Assembly: GCA_965227265.1 (NCBI GenBank)
Contig: OZ245738.1
Span: 1,922,001-1,986,000 of the forward strand
Direction: 5' to 3'
Source of the DNA: UBA2336 sp965227265
GTDB lineage: Bacteria; Bacteroidota; Bacteroidia; Cytophagales; Cyclobacteriaceae
Length of the DNA: 64,000 nucleotides
Positions 53,201 to 61,642 of the stretch are shown here, piece by piece (within the stretch, counting starts at the first letter, position 1; the number at the start of each line of letters is the position of its first letter). The position numbers were made by a program, and so were the translations under genes. The notes beneath the pieces were generated by a model. That model did not search any database. It was not told the origin of the DNA and saw nothing but the letters and a program-made list of their open reading frames with translations.

Positions 53201-56094
53201 CATGTTCCGCTTTGTGACCTCCACCTTAATTGATATGTACCAAATACGATACCACCCGCAAGATTAACCTGGGATGTAGGAGAATTAGGCGAAACGATCG
53301 TCAATGTTCCTCCTGCAGGCGCAGTAAAAACTGACCACGTACCGGTTCCAATAGTAATGGTATTACCGGCCATGTTTGTAGTCTGCCCGCAAATATCCTG
53401 AGCAGTTCCTGCATTCGGGTTGGTAGGATCGGAACCATAATCAATAACTACATCATCGAAACTAGAACAGGGTAGGTTCACAACCGTCCATCGCAACGTG
53501 TAAGCGCCTTCATTACCGGCAGTAATACTAACGGTTGAGGATCTGCTGTTAATGTTTGAAAAAACAGGAGCCGGTCTTGCCGGTACGCTGGAAACAAAGG
53601 TCCAGGTTCCTACTCCGGGAGCTGCCGGTGTTGCATCCAATGTTGCTGTCAGAACCCCGCATAACGCCTGATCTGGACCCGCACCCGAGAGTGTCGGGTT
53701 TACAGCAACATTAATTGTAGTGGTGGTACTGTTTTGTTGTAAACAAGGTCCGTTTGTTACAACAGCCCGGTACTCATAAGTACCGGCCGCTAAAACCCCC
53801 GGATCAAATGTTGCAGCTGTGCCTACGCCTGCATCTACGAAACCACCGGAATTGAAATTAACCTCCCACCGAACAATATCGCCACGATGGCCAGTCAACG
53901 TTATATTATTAGCATCTGCACCCTGGCAATAAGGAGCACCGCCAGAAGCAGTTCCGCCCAATGTAGGACCGTAAATAGTTACCGTTCTTGACGATGGGCC
54001 AACAGCACAATTACCACCTGTTGTAGCAGCCGTAGTGAATTGTGTATACACATCGAGGGTTCTTGTTGTAGTCAAAAATGATCCGCCAATATTAAAATCA
54101 GCGGTGATGTTTTGAGTGGTTGCCGGAGCATCCACAGTCGCTCCTGCTCCACCAAAAGACCATGCATATTGGGTTGTACCACCCACGGCAACAATCGGAG
54201 CTGCGGCAGGTAACGTGTATGGAACATTCAGAGCTCCATCGCAGACCTCAGACGTTGAAGGTGAAATCGCGCCCGGAGCAGTTAAGGCAGATCGCCTGGT
54301 AATGGTGACCTGGATTGGGTCACTCAAACAATTATTCGGAGCCACTGTTCCGGTTCGATAACGCGCAAATACAGAGTATACTCCAGGTGAGGCCATGCCA
54401 CCCGTACCAATGGCTGTGTTTTCAGGTCTTAAAAATCTACAGTTTGTGCCGTAGCTTGAAGCGATTGCATTCACATTACCGTTTGCATCTGCCAGGTTGT
54501 TATACCATATTACTTCGGTGTTTCCGGTTATACTTCCGGCAGTCAGTTCGTAATATTCACCTGTTGGTGCACCACATGTTCCTCCGGAACCAATAACTTC
54601 TGTGAAGCAATATTCCTTGTTAACAGCGGCAGGAAGAGTAGGCTTGCTAACAATCTCGATATAGTTCTCGATTGATACTCGGTTAGCATTCGGAGCAGCC
54701 GGGTTGTATGGATTACAGATGTCCCAATAATCAAGGCGAACATAAAACCGGTCTCCAACTGCTTGGTTTAAACCTGAAAGGGTTGTAATCTGTTGCATGA
54801 AAGCTGTAGCCGTGGCAGCTGATACCGGTGTCGCCAATTGGATTACACCATTAAAATCGGGAACTCCTATCCCTCCACCGCCAGTAGGGAAATAACCACC
54901 TGCGAAAAGTAACGTACCAGCAGCATTGTCAGCAGTTACTTGTACTGGTGGTCCTGGAAGCGCACTAACTCTGATATCCGGTATATTGGTGGCCAGGTTT
55001 TGACTTCCGTATACAATACGGATCCAACGGCTAAGATCGTTAGGAACTCCTTGCTCTACCCCAGCAGCATTTCTACAATTAAGCAACGTGTTATCGGAGA
55101 ACCGCATACCAACATTGTTTCCCAAGCAGACCCGGTTAGTGTTGACTACCGAAGGTGGTAGATTTAGCACGCCAGAGTTTGCATTGTCAGTATCGTAGGT
55201 CGCGAAAGTGTTTGTTGTTGCTATACTGAAACAAGTAGCGACCAAATTATAATACGGAGTTAACAAAATATCCCAGCTACAAATATTAGGAGCAGGTGAG
55301 TTCGTGGCGGGATATGTATGAGTTGGCCGCGCGGTCATTACAACACCGGGATTTCCACCCGTAAAACCAAGTGGATCCACAAAAGTCGGTGCCGGTGCTC
55401 CCAACAAATCAGATTGATAGGGGGCGGCATCGGTAGCAGTCGCATCACCCCAGTTAATTGCGTATCTTAATCTGGTGATGTCGAACGTAGTACTGTTTCT
55501 AAAGCGTAAACTTAAAACGTATTGTGCCTGGTAAAAGTTAACAACTACGGGTGAGCAGATATCTGCTGTTGCTCCAGGATAAATCCCATTCAGGGTTTTT
55601 ATCAAGTCAGAACAGGCAAAAACGGAATTGTTTTGCGATACAACATTTGTAAAGCCGTTTATCTCATTGCCGCTGCCATTTGTATTAGTATTTGAACCGG
55701 CAGCAGCAGGATCATAACTTACCGTTACCCCGGCAGCAGATTGAGCAGTTAAAATATATGGAACACCATTAACGGCTGTTGCATCAAATCGAACCTCTAC
55801 CCGCGTTCCTAAAACTGTCACCGAGTTAACGGTGACTGACACCCCGCCAATTCTTACTACCCAACCATTAATGGCGGGCGCAGGTGCTGATTGAATGGTG
55901 TTGTCAAACAAAACCGAAACGGTTCGTTGATCAACTGACTCATGGCGAGCATTTGTAATGGTGGCTGTCTGCGCAACACTCTGAAACGAACAAAGCCCGG
56001 AGACTATAAATAGAAATACTGCAAAAAGAGTGCTGTTCTGAAATTTAAAGCTCATTGAGAAGAATGAGTGGACTAGCGTATGTTTTGCTCTCAT
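48487..56094 (-). CDS. SprB-like giant adhesin, N-terminal part (split by frameshift)
   Basis: A 2535-codon frame that ends early in RNRW after a frameshift; joined to the downstream frame the protein would have about 3850 residues. Signal peptide near residues 14-42 (FAVFLFIVSGLCSFQSVAQ); the start may be ATG 56094 or the second ATG at 56055, which gives a more usual signal peptide. The first ~1900 residues are Ig-like and beta-sandwich segments rich in T, G, N and P; the rest is SprB repeats 1-7. Homologous in layout to the mobile gliding adhesin SprB. As read, the product lacks the sorting domain and would not be anchored on the cell surface. Confidence 0.88.
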   Translation of the reverse strand: MRAKHTLVHSFFSMSFKFQNSTLFAVFLFIVSGLCSFQSVAQTATITNARHESVDQRTVSVLFDNTIQSAPAPAINGWVVRIGGVSVTVNSVTVLGTRVEVRFDATAVNGVPYILTAQSAAGVTVSYDPAAAGSNTNTNGSGNEINGFTNVVSQNNSVFACSDLIKTLNGIYPGATADICSPVVVNFYQAQYVLSLRFRNSTTFDITRLRYAINWGDATATDAAPYQSDLLGAPAPTFVDPLGFTGGNPGVVMTARPTHTYPATNSPAPNICSWDILLTPYYNLVATCFSIATTNTFATYDTDNANSGVLNLPPSVVNTNRVCLGNNVGMRFSDNTLLNCRNAAGVEQGVPNDLSRWIRIVYGSQNLATNIPDIRVSALPGPPVQVTADNAAGTLLFAGGYFPTGGGGIGVPDFNGVIQLATPVSAATATAFMQQITTLSGLNQAVGDRFYVRLDYWDICNPYNPAAPNANRVSIENYIEIVSKPTLPAAVNKEYCFTEVIGSGGTCGAPTGEYYELTAGSITGNTEVIWYNNLADANGNVNAIASSYGTNCRFLRPENTAIGTGGMASPGVYSVFARYRTGTVAPNNCLSDPIQVTITRRSALTAPGAISPSTSEVCDGALNVPYTLPAAAPIVAVGGTTQYAWSFGGAGATVDAPATTQNITADFNIGGSFLTTTRTLDVYTQFTTAATTGGNCAVGPSSRTVTIYGPTLGGTASGGAPYCQGADANNITLTGHRGDIVRWEVNFNSGGFVDAGVGTAATFDPGVLAAGTYEYRAVVTNGPCLQQNSTTTTINVAVNPTLSGAGPDQALCGVLTATLDATPAAPGVGTWTFVSSVPARPAPVFSNINSRSSTVSITAGNEGAYTLRWTVVNLPCSSFDDVVIDYGSDPTNPNAGTAQDICGQTTNMAGNTITIGTGTWSVFTAPAGGTLTIVSPNSPTSQVNLAGGIVFGTYQLRWRSQSGTCPPEDSFVNVTFNRPPTITGPADFSACVDTPPSAPFNIALTGARGGTYGGGATQARWEVVTGTGTFASNNTATGNFDATNPVEDTYRPSAADYTAGTVTLRLITDDPTGACTPVNDPVVITIDRLPTAADAGAATMSVCGTTAALTGNTPSVVGAVGTWSTPAVGVTFTPDANTPNATANSLPLGTTRLTWTITTATGVCSPSSDFIDVTRNATPANNTQPLTKCVDIPFGTTAVVTLVELQALNDAITGIAGSTNRTVQFFTNSARTIPYPANAPLSNGDIVYTIVTRTDVTPQCTTNGQVNITVAQRPLTTPQNPEFCEDFPVGSNTRAGINLTTFNNAIKNGVAANTVAWFSDAARTLAVATPTSVTANNGTRFYARVTNPTTTCTDTTSLRVILNPIPSPNPLLGPSNVCADLTAAILYQLTVSNAGYTYTWSVPEPPFDKRLGGTSTDDLILLSFPVIVSPGQDISVIETSDKGCIGQPNVKNITVDTSPPAITIVGPSAVCANEAGVIYEVANLANTTYSWTVPIGGSIINGQGTFRITVNFGTVPGLVTVTPTTTSGCPGNPDDHAVAINKRPTLASISATVCSDAPSGIILSATSNPGDEPAASYNVVNVAVPFGLTPSSMPTVNGIPDTGISTHSFTNSTGGPLLVQYTVVPVSALGCEGASRLVNLTINPEPVLDPTLSDAICSSTEDVNIILKVATGSFSADQYEIVSVNANGLTPIAGTPLAIGIFTETVLTDDRWQNLTGAPVNVEYFVRPRNSGTGCVGDPAIPVVVTVNPEPQVTAASDIICSGESPRANLLSTTPAIAVASYSWIVVANTGVTGAVSGSDPTHITNILVNNSAVQQSVTYEVRANADATVGGCQGPPTTITVAVNPAPSTNNIDQIVCSTVSGGTTYTENLIALQPSINSDGSLTFTWHTTEAHAIAGTNAMSVATASAYPLDGTAIFVRVSNGICFKVQRVQYTVNQRPTLNASITSAYNGAQLSCATSSNGIITAVQPIDGSSPFQYSIDGGTSYFTSPIFNGLSASGNPYTVTVRDLNGCIGTAAPLNFVAPTAVNATTSVTSNYNGAQISCNGATDGSITVVGSGGTVLTTYQYSILELPSNNTGATSGVFTGLGVGSYTFVVRDANNCTFTTATVTLTAPTIITPVASLTSQATCNGDSDGVITVVATGGTVTTTYTYTLNQAPFTVNTSGVFTGLPVGVYSVNVTDNNSCLKTSNFIAVTQPALLNAFASVTSNYNGSQISCNGANDGELTVTANGGNGGYTYVFNGVPANTSGDVTGVYNLVHPGSYTVTVTDSEGCNRTTAAVAVNQPSAITIQSFITNTISCFGDTDGQISLVATGGTGAHTYVRNDGPVANPGPETNASGVFSNLAQFTYNFTVRDLNLCPATAMVVLNQPALLTATAAVASDYNGSDISCPSSLDGIVQVTAVGGTVPYNYVMFVPSTGVPNSTGVFNGLGANNYQFRVTDARGCTAEPTASVIAPSAVQIDAASVTSNYNGQDISCTNLTDAEITIVASGGSPGTPVPYRYTLNLTSNTTGLTDGVFNAPIAAGSYTLYRNRW
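48504..48515 (-). other. Frameshift site in the SprB-like gene
   Basis: Minus-strand reading TCT TAC ACA CTT TAC runs to a stop five codons on, while skipping one base gives TCT TAC AC- TTT ACC GCA and continues the repeat. With one base skipped there are five residues between the repeat's Tyr and Asp, as in neighbouring repeats (SYTFVVRD, SYTVTVTD, TYNFTVRD). Two added bases would give six. So a 1-base insertion is the best reading. The site contains (AC)3 and a CTT-T run. Confidence 0.85.
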
Positions 56095-56140
56095 GAAGGC
56101 GTAATTCAGGTTTTCTGGTACTTAATATCAAAAAAGGTGG

Positions 56141-56148
56141 CAAGTGTA
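56141..56148 (-). promoter_or_regulatory. Candidate -7 element for the SprB-like gene
   Basis: TACACTTG on the minus strand, the same variant (TAnnCTTG) as in the thx promoter, with TTT instead of TTG 19 bases upstream. It gives a leader of about 40 bases. The rest of the 270-base gap 56095-56364 holds the pyrG -7 box and nothing else I can name. Confidence 0.35.
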
Positions 56149-56337
56149 ACCCAAACAATCCTCTAAAAATACGGGAAATCTTTGAAAAACCAGATAAACA
56201 GGAAGTCGACTTGCCAGTTTTCGAGCTTTTATGCTGTTAAAAGAAGATTATGCGTTTGATTCTCAATTCGATAAGGTTTAGCAGTCTTATATACCTACAA
56301 ACTCCGGCTCATCGAAGGCTTTACGGGAATTAAATCT

Positions 56338-56345
56338 TACTTTTG
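56338..56345 (+). promoter_or_regulatory. -7 element for pyrG
   Basis: TACTTTTG matches TAnnTTTG, 19 bases before the pyrG ATG. The -33 position is AGG rather than TTG, so the match is partial. Confidence 0.5.
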
Positions 56346-56364
56346 CACCCCGTAACGATTAATT

Positions 56365-57984
56365 ATGTCAGCAGCAAAATACATTTTCGTGACGGGGGGT
56401 GTTACTTCTTCACTCGGTAAAGGGATTATCTCAGCCTCGTTGGGCAAACTGCTGCAAGCCCGCGGCTTTAAAGTTACCATCCAGAAATTCGATCCTTACA
56501 TTAACATCGATCCAGGCACACTCAATCCGTATGAGCATGGCGAATGTTACGTTACGAACGATGGTGCTGAAACTGATCTTGACTTAGGTCATTATGAAAG
56601 GTTCTTAAACGTTCCGACTTCACGATCGAACAATATAACTACCGGCCGGATTTATAATAATGTCATTACAAAAGAACGTCAAGGAGAATATTTAGGCAAA
56701 ACCGTTCAGGTTGTTCCGCACATTACCGATGAGATCAAGCGCAATCTTTTCTTATTGGGTGAATCCGGAGAATATGATTTTGTGATCACGGAAATTGGCG
56801 GATCGATTGGTGATATCGAATCACTTCCATTTGTGGAGGCAGTGCGCCAAGTAAAATGGGAACTTGGTTCAAACAATGCGTTGGTCATTCACTTAACGCT
56901 TATCCCCTACTTGAAAGCTGCCAAAGAATTAAAAACAAAACCAACGCAACACTCTGTAAAAGAGCTACTTGCAGCCGGTATTCAACCTGATATTTTAGTT
57001 TGCCGCACCGAACATCCGCTTCCGATGGAAATCCGGAAAAAGCTTGCGTTGTTCTGTAACGTTCACCTTAATTCAGTTATCGAAGCCATTGATGCGGACA
57101 CGATTTACGATGTTCCGATCCTGATGAAAAAAGAAAAACTTGACGAGCGCGTACTTGCCAAGCTTAAAGTTCACAGTAAGGAAGAACCCGATCTTGAGCA
57201 GTGGAAAGATTTTTTAGGTAAGCTTAAAAATCCAACGGAAGAAGTTACAATCGGACTTGTCGGAAAATACGTTTCGTTACCCGATGCATACAAATCAATT
57301 GCAGAAGCTTTTGTACATGCCGGTGCGCAAAATGATTGTCGCGTTATCCTTAAATGGATTTCGTCAGAAGAAATTTACAAAGACACCGTACGATCTATAT
57401 TGGATGGCCTGGATGGTGTTTTAGTTGCGCCTGGTTTTGGTGAGCGCGGAATGGAAGGCAAAATCGAAACCATAAAATACGTACGCGAAAACAAGATTCC
57501 ATTCTTCGGAATTTGTTTAGGTATGCAATGCGCAGTGATCGAATTCTCCCGTAATGTTTTAGGAATTGAGGCCAGTTCAACGGAGCTGAATCCCAAAACG
57601 AAAAATCCGGTGATTGATTTAATGGAAGAGCAAAAGAAGATCACTGCTAAAGGAGGCACAATGCGTTTAGGTGCATACACGTGCAAGCTTAAGAAAGGCA
57701 GCAAAGTCTATAATGTATACGGTGAATCAACCATTCAGGAACGCCACCGTCATCGTTATGAGTTTAATAATAAATATTTAGAAGCTATTGAAGAAGGTGG
57801 ATTGAAAGCAGTTGGCACAAATCCGGAATCAAACCTCGTGGAGATTGTCGAATTGAAAGATCATCCGTGGTTTATCGGGGTTCAATTCCACCCGGAGCTT
57901 CGCAGTACTGTGATGAATCCGCATCCTTTATTCGTGAAGTTCGTTGAGGCTGCTGTAGATCATAAGAAATCAGTTGTTAATTAG
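56365..57984 (+). CDS. pyrG: CTP synthase
   Basis: A 539-residue enzyme converting UTP to CTP with glutamine. The N-terminal amidoligase domain starts FVTGGVTSSLGKGIISASLG, with the Mg/ATP site and FDPYINIDPGTLNPYEHGE; the C-terminal glutaminase has the nucleophile Cys in FFGICLGMQCAV (near residue 384) and His-Glu in VQFHPELRS. Full usual length. It precedes yidC by 14 bases, a pairing common in Bacteroidota, so the two are probably one transcript. Confidence 0.98.
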   Translation: MSAAKYIFVTGGVTSSLGKGIISASLGKLLQARGFKVTIQKFDPYINIDPGTLNPYEHGECYVTNDGAETDLDLGHYERFLNVPTSRSNNITTGRIYNNVITKERQGEYLGKTVQVVPHITDEIKRNLFLLGESGEYDFVITEIGGSIGDIESLPFVEAVRQVKWELGSNNALVIHLTLIPYLKAAKELKTKPTQHSVKELLAAGIQPDILVCRTEHPLPMEIRKKLALFCNVHLNSVIEAIDADTIYDVPILMKKEKLDERVLAKLKVHSKEEPDLEQWKDFLGKLKNPTEEVTIGLVGKYVSLPDAYKSIAEAFVHAGAQNDCRVILKWISSEEIYKDTVRSILDGLDGVLVAPGFGERGMEGKIETIKYVRENKIPFFGICLGMQCAVIEFSRNVLGIEASSTELNPKTKNPVIDLMEEQKKITAKGGTMRLGAYTCKLKKGSKVYNVYGESTIQERHRHRYEFNNKYLEAIEEGGLKAVGTNPESNLVEIVELKDHPWFIGVQFHPELRSTVMNPHPLFVKFVEAAVDHKKSVVN

Positions 57985-57998
57985 TTTAATACGTAGAA

Positions 57999-59810
57999 AT
58001 GGATAGAAATTCGGCCATTGGCCTTACACTTATTGGCGCGTTGTTGATGGTGTACTTTTTCTGGTTTGCAAACCCGGATAAGCCTGTACAGCAGACAACG
58101 TCAACACCTTCACTTTCAGTGGATTCTGTTGGAAAACCAGCTCCGCAGCAAATCGTAAAAGACGACAGCATTGCCAACGCAACATTCGGTGGCATTGCAA
58201 CTGCATTTAAAGGCGAAGAAAAGCTAACGGGCATTCAAACCAACATGCTCAATTTGAATTTCAGTAACAAAGGTGGAGTGATCCAATATGCTGAGCTTAA
58301 AAATTTCAAAACCTATTTCGGAAAGCCACTTGTGTTGATTGATCAAAATTCAAGCAATTTCAAATTAACAACCAAATACAAAGGCGAAGATCTTGATCTA
58401 TATTCGTTATACTATGATGTTGAAACGCGCAAAACTGGGGATACTACAATTGTAACATTTTCTGTTAAACCAGGCGATGGCGCTGAGCTCATTCAAACGT
58501 ATCGCATTCCGGAAGATGGTTATGAAATCGTCTACAGCATTTCCAGCAAAGGATTTGATAAGTCTTTATCCGAACAGTTAACCTTTCAGTGGAACAACAT
58601 CTTACGTCCGCGTGAAAAAGATATTGCGGATAGCCGAAACAATACAACCATCACGTATAATGAAGGTGGAAAAGTTGATTGGTTAACGGAACGTTCAACA
58701 GATCCTCAGAAAGAAACATTCGGCAGTGATCTGAAATGGGTTTCGTTCAAGCAAAAATTCTTTCTTACTGCACTTATCTCCGCGAATAGCTTTAAGGGTG
58801 GTGAAGTAGAAACTTCGGTTGACCCTACTGATAAAGAGGTCGTTAAAAAAGCAAGCGCCAAACTTTACATCGAAACTTCAAAGCTTGCCAACGGAACTGC
58901 GGATTTCAAATATTATCTCGGCCCGAACGAATACAGAAAAATTGGTGGAGTTGCTGAGAAGTTTAATCAAAACGTTTACCTCGGCTGGCCTCCGGTATAT
59001 TGGATCAACAAGTTCGTGATCTTCCCGGTATTCTATTTCCTTACAACGTTCATTCACAACTTCGGATTGATCATTATCATTTTGGTGATTTTGATTCGGT
59101 TAATTCTACTGCCACTCTCCTATCGTTCATTCCTGAGTATGGCGAAAATGAAAGTGTTAAAGCCTGAGCTTGATGAGATCAAGGAAAAGTATGGCGATGA
59201 CATGACCAAAACCCAGCAGGAACAAATGAAATTATACCAGCAAGTTGGGGTTAACCCGATCAGCGGTTGTATTCCTTTGTTGTTGCAGATGCCAATTCTG
59301 TTCGCGATGTTCTATCTATTCCCGAACACTATTGAGTTGCGTCAGGAGCACTTTTTATGGGCTGAAGATCTTTCAACGTACGATTCCATCATCAATCTTC
59401 CGTTTACAATCCCGTTTTATGGTGATCACGTAAGCTTGTTTACGTTGCTTATGACAATCTCAACGCTTGTATACACGTGGCAGAATAACCAGATGTCAAC
59501 CGTACAAGGCCCGATGAAGGTGATGTCATACCTGATGCCCATCATCTTCCTGTTTGTGTTGAACTCCTTCCCTGCCGGGTTGAGCTTCTACTACTTCATG
59601 TCGAACATTGCAACGTTTGGCCAACAGGCAATCATCAAGAGATTTGTTGACGATGGCAAGATCCGTGCGATCATGGAGGAGAATAAAAAGAAAAACGCAA
59701 CCGGTGAAGGCAAGAAATCCAAGTTTATGACCAAGCTTCAGGATGCGATGAAAGCAAGCGAAGAAGCCCGCAAAAATGCAGACGACCTGAAGAAAAAGAA
59801 GAAAAATTAA
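57999..59810 (+). CDS. yidC: Membrane protein insertase YidC
   Basis: A 603-residue inner-membrane insertase of the long Gram-negative type. TM1 is at residues 6-23, a large periplasmic beta-domain spans about 60-340, and the conserved insertase core has five hydrophobic segments beginning at FVIFPVFYFLTTFIHNFGLI, with the substrate-groove arginine in ILLPLSYRSFLSMAKMK and GCIPLLLQMPILFAMFYLFP. The C-terminal tail is lysine-rich (ending LKKKKKN), able to contact the ribosome. Inserts membrane proteins with or without SecYEG. Confidence 0.97.
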   Translation: MDRNSAIGLTLIGALLMVYFFWFANPDKPVQQTTSTPSLSVDSVGKPAPQQIVKDDSIANATFGGIATAFKGEEKLTGIQTNMLNLNFSNKGGVIQYAELKNFKTYFGKPLVLIDQNSSNFKLTTKYKGEDLDLYSLYYDVETRKTGDTTIVTFSVKPGDGAELIQTYRIPEDGYEIVYSISSKGFDKSLSEQLTFQWNNILRPREKDIADSRNNTTITYNEGGKVDWLTERSTDPQKETFGSDLKWVSFKQKFFLTALISANSFKGGEVETSVDPTDKEVVKKASAKLYIETSKLANGTADFKYYLGPNEYRKIGGVAEKFNQNVYLGWPPVYWINKFVIFPVFYFLTTFIHNFGLIIIILVILIRLILLPLSYRSFLSMAKMKVLKPELDEIKEKYGDDMTKTQQEQMKLYQQVGVNPISGCIPLLLQMPILFAMFYLFPNTIELRQEHFLWAEDLSTYDSIINLPFTIPFYGDHVSLFTLLMTISTLVYTWQNNQMSTVQGPMKVMSYLMPIIFLFVLNSFPAGLSFYYFMSNIATFGQQAIIKRFVDDGKIRAIMEENKKKNATGEGKKSKFMTKLQDAMKASEEARKNADDLKKKKKN

Positions 59811-59842
59811 CATTCGCATGTGAATTGATTGTGGACAAATAC

Positions 59843-59859
59843 GTTCCACAATGTTCCAC
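59843..59859 (+). other. Two GTTCCAC half-sites upstream of parAB
   Basis: GTTCCAC occurs at 59843-59849 and 59853-59859, 10 bases (one helical turn) apart. GTTNCAC is the half-site of the ParB target parS (consensus TGTTNCACGTGNAACA). No complete palindrome is present here. Confidence 0.35.
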
Positions 59860-59877
59860 GCCCCTGATTTGTTACGT

Positions 59878-59885
59878 TATATTTG
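59878..59885 (+). promoter_or_regulatory. -7 element for parA
   Basis: TATATTTG, a perfect TAnnTTTG box, 35 bases before the parA ATG. The predicted start (about 59891) falls inside the left arm of the terminator that follows, so parA transcripts would lack the complete hairpin. The -33 region is weak (CCA). Confidence 0.55.
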
Positions 59886-59917
59886 AGCCCCGATAAAAAG
59901 TCGGGGCTTATTTTTTT
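59886..59917 (+). terminator. Intrinsic terminator ending the pyrG-yidC unit
   Basis: Perfect 8-bp stem AGCCCCGA / TCGGGGCT, 7-base loop, then TATTTTTTT. It ends only 3 bases before the parA ATG and directly follows a -7 box, so terminator and parA promoter overlap. Confidence 0.85.
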
Positions 59918-59920
59918 ATC

Positions 59921-60697
59921 ATGGGAAAGATCATTGCGATTGCCAATCAAAAAGGTGGTGTTGGAAAAACTACTACAGCCATTAACCTGGCTGCCAGCCT
60001 AGCTGTGCTGGAATGCAAAACCTTATTGGTTGATGCCGATCCTCAGGCTAATTCAACTTCAGGATTAGGTATAAATCCAAAGGAAGTTGAGATCAGCATT
60101 TACGAATGTATGGTGGATGGAACTCCGGCTGCCGATGCAATCGTTACGAACGAACAACTAAAATATTTAGATATACTTCCCTCCCACATCGATTTAGTTG
60201 GAGCTGAAGTTGAAATGGTAAGCATCCCTCAACGCGAAGAAAAAATGCGTGATGCCTTAGGCAAAATAAAAGACGATTATGATTTTATTATCATCGATTG
60301 CTCACCTTCACTTGGCTTGATTACTATTAACGCATTAACCGCAGCAGATTCAGTAATCATTCCGGTACAATGCGAGTACTTTGCATTAGAAGGATTAGGC
60401 AAATTATTGAATACGATTAAGATCATTCAAACCCGGCTTAATCCAAACCTGGAAATCGAAGGTATTTTATTAACACTTTATGATTCCCGGACAAGCTTAG
60501 GAAATCAGGTAGTGGAAGAAGTGCGTACACACTTCCAAAAGATGACGTTCAAAACAATTATTCCACGTAACGTTAAACTGAGCGAATCGCCAAGCTTTGG
60601 CTTACCGGTAATTGTTCACGATGCAGAAAGCAAAGGTGCCATCAGCTACCTGAACATGGCCCACGAAGTACTTGACAAAAATACAGTAGCGAAATGA
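59921..60697 (+). CDS. parA: Chromosome-partitioning ATPase ParA (Soj)
   Basis: A 258-residue Walker-type ATPase. The deviant Walker A KGGVGKTT is at residues 11-18 with the signature Lys11; Walker A' is LLVDADPQANSTSG and Walker B is FIIIDCSPSLG. It forms dynamic gradients on the nucleoid that move ParB-bound origin DNA. Overlaps parB by 4 bases (ATGA). Chromosomal type by length; no N-terminal helix-turn-helix as in plasmid ParA. Confidence 0.96.
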   Translation: MGKIIAIANQKGGVGKTTTAINLAASLAVLECKTLLVDADPQANSTSGLGINPKEVEISIYECMVDGTPAADAIVTNEQLKYLDILPSHIDLVGAEVEMVSIPQREEKMRDALGKIKDDYDFIIIDCSPSLGLITINALTAADSVIIPVQCEYFALEGLGKLLNTIKIIQTRLNPNLEIEGILLTLYDSRTSLGNQVVEEVRTHFQKMTFKTIIPRNVKLSESPSFGLPVIVHDAESKGAISYLNMAHEVLDKNTVAK

Positions 60698-61614
60698 GCA
60701 AGAAGAAAGCATTAGGAAGAGGACTGAACGCGTTGCTGAGTGATAGTAACACCGAAGATCGTTTAGAGATTGACGCTCCCGTTTCAAAAACTCCGGTTAC
60801 AACAACGGTAACATCAACATCGGGAAGCACGCTGGAAATTCCCTTAACGCAAATTGAGGTTAACCCATTTCAGCCGCGTACGTATTTTGATCAAACAGCT
60901 TTACAAGAGCTGGCGGATTCCATTAAAATACATGGCATCATTCAGCCAATTACCGTAAGAAGATTGGCGCGTGATCAATATCAATTGATCTCAGGTGAAA
61001 GACGTTTTCAGGCATCGAAGCTTGCTGGATTAAAAGGTGTACCCGCTTATATCCGCTCCGCTGACGATCAGCAGATGCTGGAGATGGCCTTGATCGAAAA
61101 CATTCAGCGCGAGAACCTGAATGCGATTGAAGTTGCGCTTTCCTATCAACGCTTGATTACTGAATGTAATTTGAACCAGGAAGAGCTTGGCGGCCGGGTA
61201 GGTAAAAACCGCGCGACAGTAACAAACTATCTTCGCCTATTAAAGCTTCCGCCTGATATTCAAATTGCCGTGCGTGACAACCGTATTTCCATGGGACATG
61301 CGCGTGCAATTATTAATGTTGAGAATCCTGATCAACAGTTATATCTCTTTAAGAAAACCATCTCAGAAGATCTTTCTGTCCGCAAGGTTGAAGAACTTGT
61401 ACGCGAGCTTGCCTCCACCAAAAAGGAAGAAAAAGGATCAAATGCTTCAGCGCCTACTGCAAATCGTGAAATAAATCAGCTTCAATCGAAGCTTTCTTCG
61501 CACTTTGGCACTCGCATTGTTATAAAAAGCGATGGCAAAAAAGGTGAAATCAAAATCCCTTTCTTGTCAGTCGAGGACCTTAATCGTATCTTGGACATTC
61601 TTAAGATACACTAA
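60694..61614 (+). CDS. parB: Chromosome-partitioning protein ParB (Spo0J)
   Basis: A 306-residue CTP-dependent DNA clamp. The N-terminal arm starts KKKALGRGLNALLS; the CTPase/ParB-N region has ISGERRFQASKLAGLKGVPAY (the GERR CTP motif); the central HTH (LNQEELGGRVGKNRATVTNYLR) reads parS; the C-terminal ~50 residues dimerise. Coupled to parA. The two GTTCCAC half-sites upstream of parA might be related to its binding, but no full parS was found in the window. Confidence 0.96.
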   Translation: MSKKKALGRGLNALLSDSNTEDRLEIDAPVSKTPVTTTVTSTSGSTLEIPLTQIEVNPFQPRTYFDQTALQELADSIKIHGIIQPITVRRLARDQYQLISGERRFQASKLAGLKGVPAYIRSADDQQMLEMALIENIQRENLNAIEVALSYQRLITECNLNQEELGGRVGKNRATVTNYLRLLKLPPDIQIAVRDNRISMGHARAIINVENPDQQLYLFKKTISEDLSVRKVEELVRELASTKKEEKGSNASAPTANREINQLQSKLSSHFGTRIVIKSDGKKGEIKIPFLSVEDLNRILDILKIH

Positions 61615-61642
61615 GCCTCACACGCTTAAGCCCCATCGCTGA

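Noticed and set aside
56138..56216. Inverted repeat TGGCAAGT / ACTTGCCA in the sprB-pyrG gap
   Set aside because: Eight-base arms 63 bases apart are expected by chance at roughly this frequency in a 270-base gap, and nothing else supports a function.
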